A stretch of 45,111 nucleotides of DNA, from positions 1 through 45,111 of the forward strand of contig JARIBS010000125.1 of assembly GCA_029257385.1 (NCBI GenBank), written 5' to 3'. Positions 43,617-45,111 of the stretch are shown here, piece by piece. Position 1 is the stretch's first letter. The number at the start of each line of letters is the position of its first letter. Source of the DNA: Thiorhodococcus sp. GTDB lineage: Bacteria > Pseudomonadota > Gammaproteobacteria > Chromatiales > Chromatiaceae. The notes below the pieces were generated by a model, which was given only the letters and a program-made list of their open reading frames with translations, was not told the DNA's origin and searched no databases. Made by a program: the position numbers and the translations under genes.

Positions 43617-45111
43617 ATCATCGACTTCTTCGACACCTTGGTACGGGACAATTGGCACTTGTTTCTCGGCGCCCTGCTGGCATTCGTGGCATGGCGCTCA
43701 AGCATGCGGCTACTGCGTGAGAAGCCCCTGTCAAGACGTCTGCCGAGGCTGGCTGCCCTGGTTGATCTTTTGTTGCTGCCGGGTCTGTTTGTTGTCTCAG
43801 GCGCACTCCTGCGCCAAGCCATGATTGGCCTGGATCTGCCAGAGGCACAAGAGCCGGTCTACGCACTGACACTGTTGCTCGCCTATCTCGCCGCCGGATG
43901 GGCGCTCGCGCGTCTGATCGAAGTCATGCTGGTCGATCGGGTCGAGGAGGATATTTCAGAGCGCGTGCCGAAGATCGTCATCGGTCTGATCTACGTCGCG
44001 ATGCTGTTGCTGGCGCTTGGCATGTTTCTGTGGCGACGCGGCTATTCGTTCACCGGTGTCTGGGTCTCGACCGGTGTGGCCGCGGGCGTGCTCGGCTTCG
44101 CGCTGCAGAAGACCCTCACCGATCTCTTCTCCGGGATCGCGCTGGGGATAGAGCGACCCTTCCGGCTCGGCGACTGGGTGGAGTTGACCAACGGGATCGT
44201 GGGTCAGGTGGTCGATCTCAACTGGCGCGCGACGCGCCTGCGCGGCTGGGACAATTCCACGCATATCATCCCCAACTCCATGATGGCCGGGCAGCCGATC
44301 AAGAATCTGCACGACGCCCAACACCTCTACTCCCCCTGGTACTTCGTGAAGATACCCGCCGAGGTCGACCCGCGCTTTACCTGCGCACTGCTGTTGGATG
44401 CCGCGCTGCGCTGCGAGAGCGTGCTGAAGTTTCCCTATCCCGTGGTACGTCTGAACGATGGAGCCAGCCAGCCCTATACCTATATGGTCTGGGTCCATAT
44501 GAATAACTATCCCGCCATGTTTCGCGCCCGCGAGGAGCTTTATCGCGAAATCCACCTTGCGCTACGCGACGCCGGCATTGAGGTCGCGGCCGATGTGCAA
44601 GAGCTGCGCATGCGCCGCGCGCACAAGGTCAACGCCGAGCCGCCGAGCATCGAGCTGGCGCTGCGCAGCCTGGCGATCGGCGCCCTGCTGACCGACGAGG
44701 AAATCGCGCGGGCCGCCGCCAGCAGCGAATACTGCCACTTCAACAGCGGGCAGGTCATCCTGGCCGAAGGCGCTGCAAGCGATTCCTTCTACGTCGTCGC
44801 CGGCGGTCTGGTGGAGGCCGCCGTCACGCTCACCAATCGCACGCGTAAGGTCACCGAGACGCTTGGCGCAGGTCAGTACTTCGGCATGAACGCGATGCTG
44901 ACCAATGACCCGTCGTTCCTGGAATACTCCGCCAAGAGCGATGTCAATCTCATCCGTATCGATCTCAAGTGCGTGCGTGACATCCTCAGCGCGCGCCCGG
45001 AGCTGGCCGAGCGGTTCGCGCCGATCATCAAGCAGCGGCTCGATGTCGCAGAGGCGGCCCGTTCGGCCAGCCGCCAAGAGACGCGCCGCCTCAGCGTTTG
45101 GGATGTCCGCC
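43617..45111 (+). CDS. MscS channel with C-terminal cyclic-nucleotide-binding domain (3' end cut)
   Basis: At least 498 aa, open at the window end. There are three or so TMs, then the pore and beta domain: GVAAGVLGFALQKTLTDLFS, GIERPFRLGDWVEL, WRATRLRGWDNS and IPNS, the MscS signature. A cNMP-binding domain follows (~380-480: VILAEGAASDSFYVVAGG, GQYFGMNAML). Such fusions couple osmotic gating to a ligand. The start is odd: the frame is closed by TAG at 43602, and no ATG/GTG follows near the start of homology. AGAGGA lies eight bases before an ATC at 43617 (ATCATCGACTTC), which is the best-placed initiator. TTG at 43638 is the alternative. Confidence 0.88.
   Translation, partial: MIDFFDTLVRDNWHLFLGALLAFVAWRSSMRLLREKPLSRRLPRLAALVDLLLLPGLFVVSGALLRQAMIGLDLPEAQEPVYALTLLLAYLAAGWALARLIEVMLVDRVEEDISERVPKIVIGLIYVAMLLLALGMFLWRRGYSFTGVWVSTGVAAGVLGFALQKTLTDLFSGIALGIERPFRLGDWVELTNGIVGQVVDLNWRATRLRGWDNSTHIIPNSMMAGQPIKNLHDAQHLYSPWYFVKIPAEVDPRFTCALLLDAALRCESVLKFPYPVVRLNDGASQPYTYMVWVHMNNYPAMFRAREELYREIHLALRDAGIEVAADVQELRMRRAHKVNAEPPSIELALRSLAIGALLTDEEIARAAASSEYCHFNSGQVILAEGAASDSFYVVAGGLVEAAVTLTNRTRKVTETLGAGQYFGMNAMLTNDPSFLEYSAKSDVNLIRIDLKCVRDILSARPELAERFAPIIKQRLDVAEAARSASRQETRRLSVWDVR

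Overview
The window looks like a chromosomal segment of a purple sulfur gammaproteobacterium (Chromatiaceae-like). It holds type-2 reaction-centre genes (pufL, pufM) and LH1 antenna genes whose products closely resemble those I recall from Thermochromatium and Allochromatium. Housekeeping genes are GC-rich, with AT-richer accessory patches. No rRNA, tRNA or CRISPR array was recognised.

Layout. 1-1380: a decayed accessory patch with a broken copy of the zwf 5' end, an amphi-Trp gene behind a palindromic operator candidate, an IS5-type transposase remnant and a REP-like hairpin. 1383-8349: DksA-type zinc finger, RtcB, glucose-6-phosphate dehydrogenase, a DUF2782 protein, Rep helicase and an SDR oxidoreductase. 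8663-14305: ferritin plus a tiny Cys/Lys-rich protein, a haem-type TonB receptor, a Brp/Blh carotene dioxygenase inside a pair of ~77-bp direct repeats, and a ChaN-type lipoprotein/haem-binding candidate. 14416-18663 (minus strand): an unusual photosynthesis operon in the order pufL-pufM-puhBC(fused)-pufB-pufA-pufA. It has no pufC and is driven by a promoter whose -10 box lies inside a TGT-N12-ACA (PpsR/CrtJ) palindrome. 19025-24413 (plus strand, divergent): a TlpA-like lipoprotein, two NosL-like proteins, a small anchored protein, an ABC permease/ATPase pair, a multi-TM Cys-containing protein and a frameshifted small membrane protein, with no nosZ. 24465-32132: alpha/beta hydrolase, azurin, a CDF-transporter remnant, a CzcA/CzcB efflux pair without czcC, a CopL/CzcI-like protein and IS3/resolvase debris. 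32133-37919: a probable six-gene minus-strand operon (P-loop ATPase, 2-phosphoglycerate-kinase-like protein, two CNNM/CorC transporters, PilZ protein, histidine phosphatase). 38214-40588: DUF47 (PhoU-like) plus Pit phosphate transporter behind a Pho-box-like site, and a ~96-bp MITE-like element. 40745-45111: HAD-IIB phosphatase, a GH13_18 glycoside phosphorylase and an MscS channel fused to a cyclic-nucleotide-binding domain, cut by the window end.

How it may fit together. The most unusual part is the self-contained reaction-centre/antenna operon with a PuhB-PuhC fusion next to a retinal-forming Blh enzyme and haem-handling genes. It could be an accessory photosystem cassette beside a canonical pufBALMC operon elsewhere, or a rearranged sole copy; this window cannot decide. 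The right-hand part reads as osmolyte, glycerate and phosphate metabolism plus osmotic and metal-ion channels.
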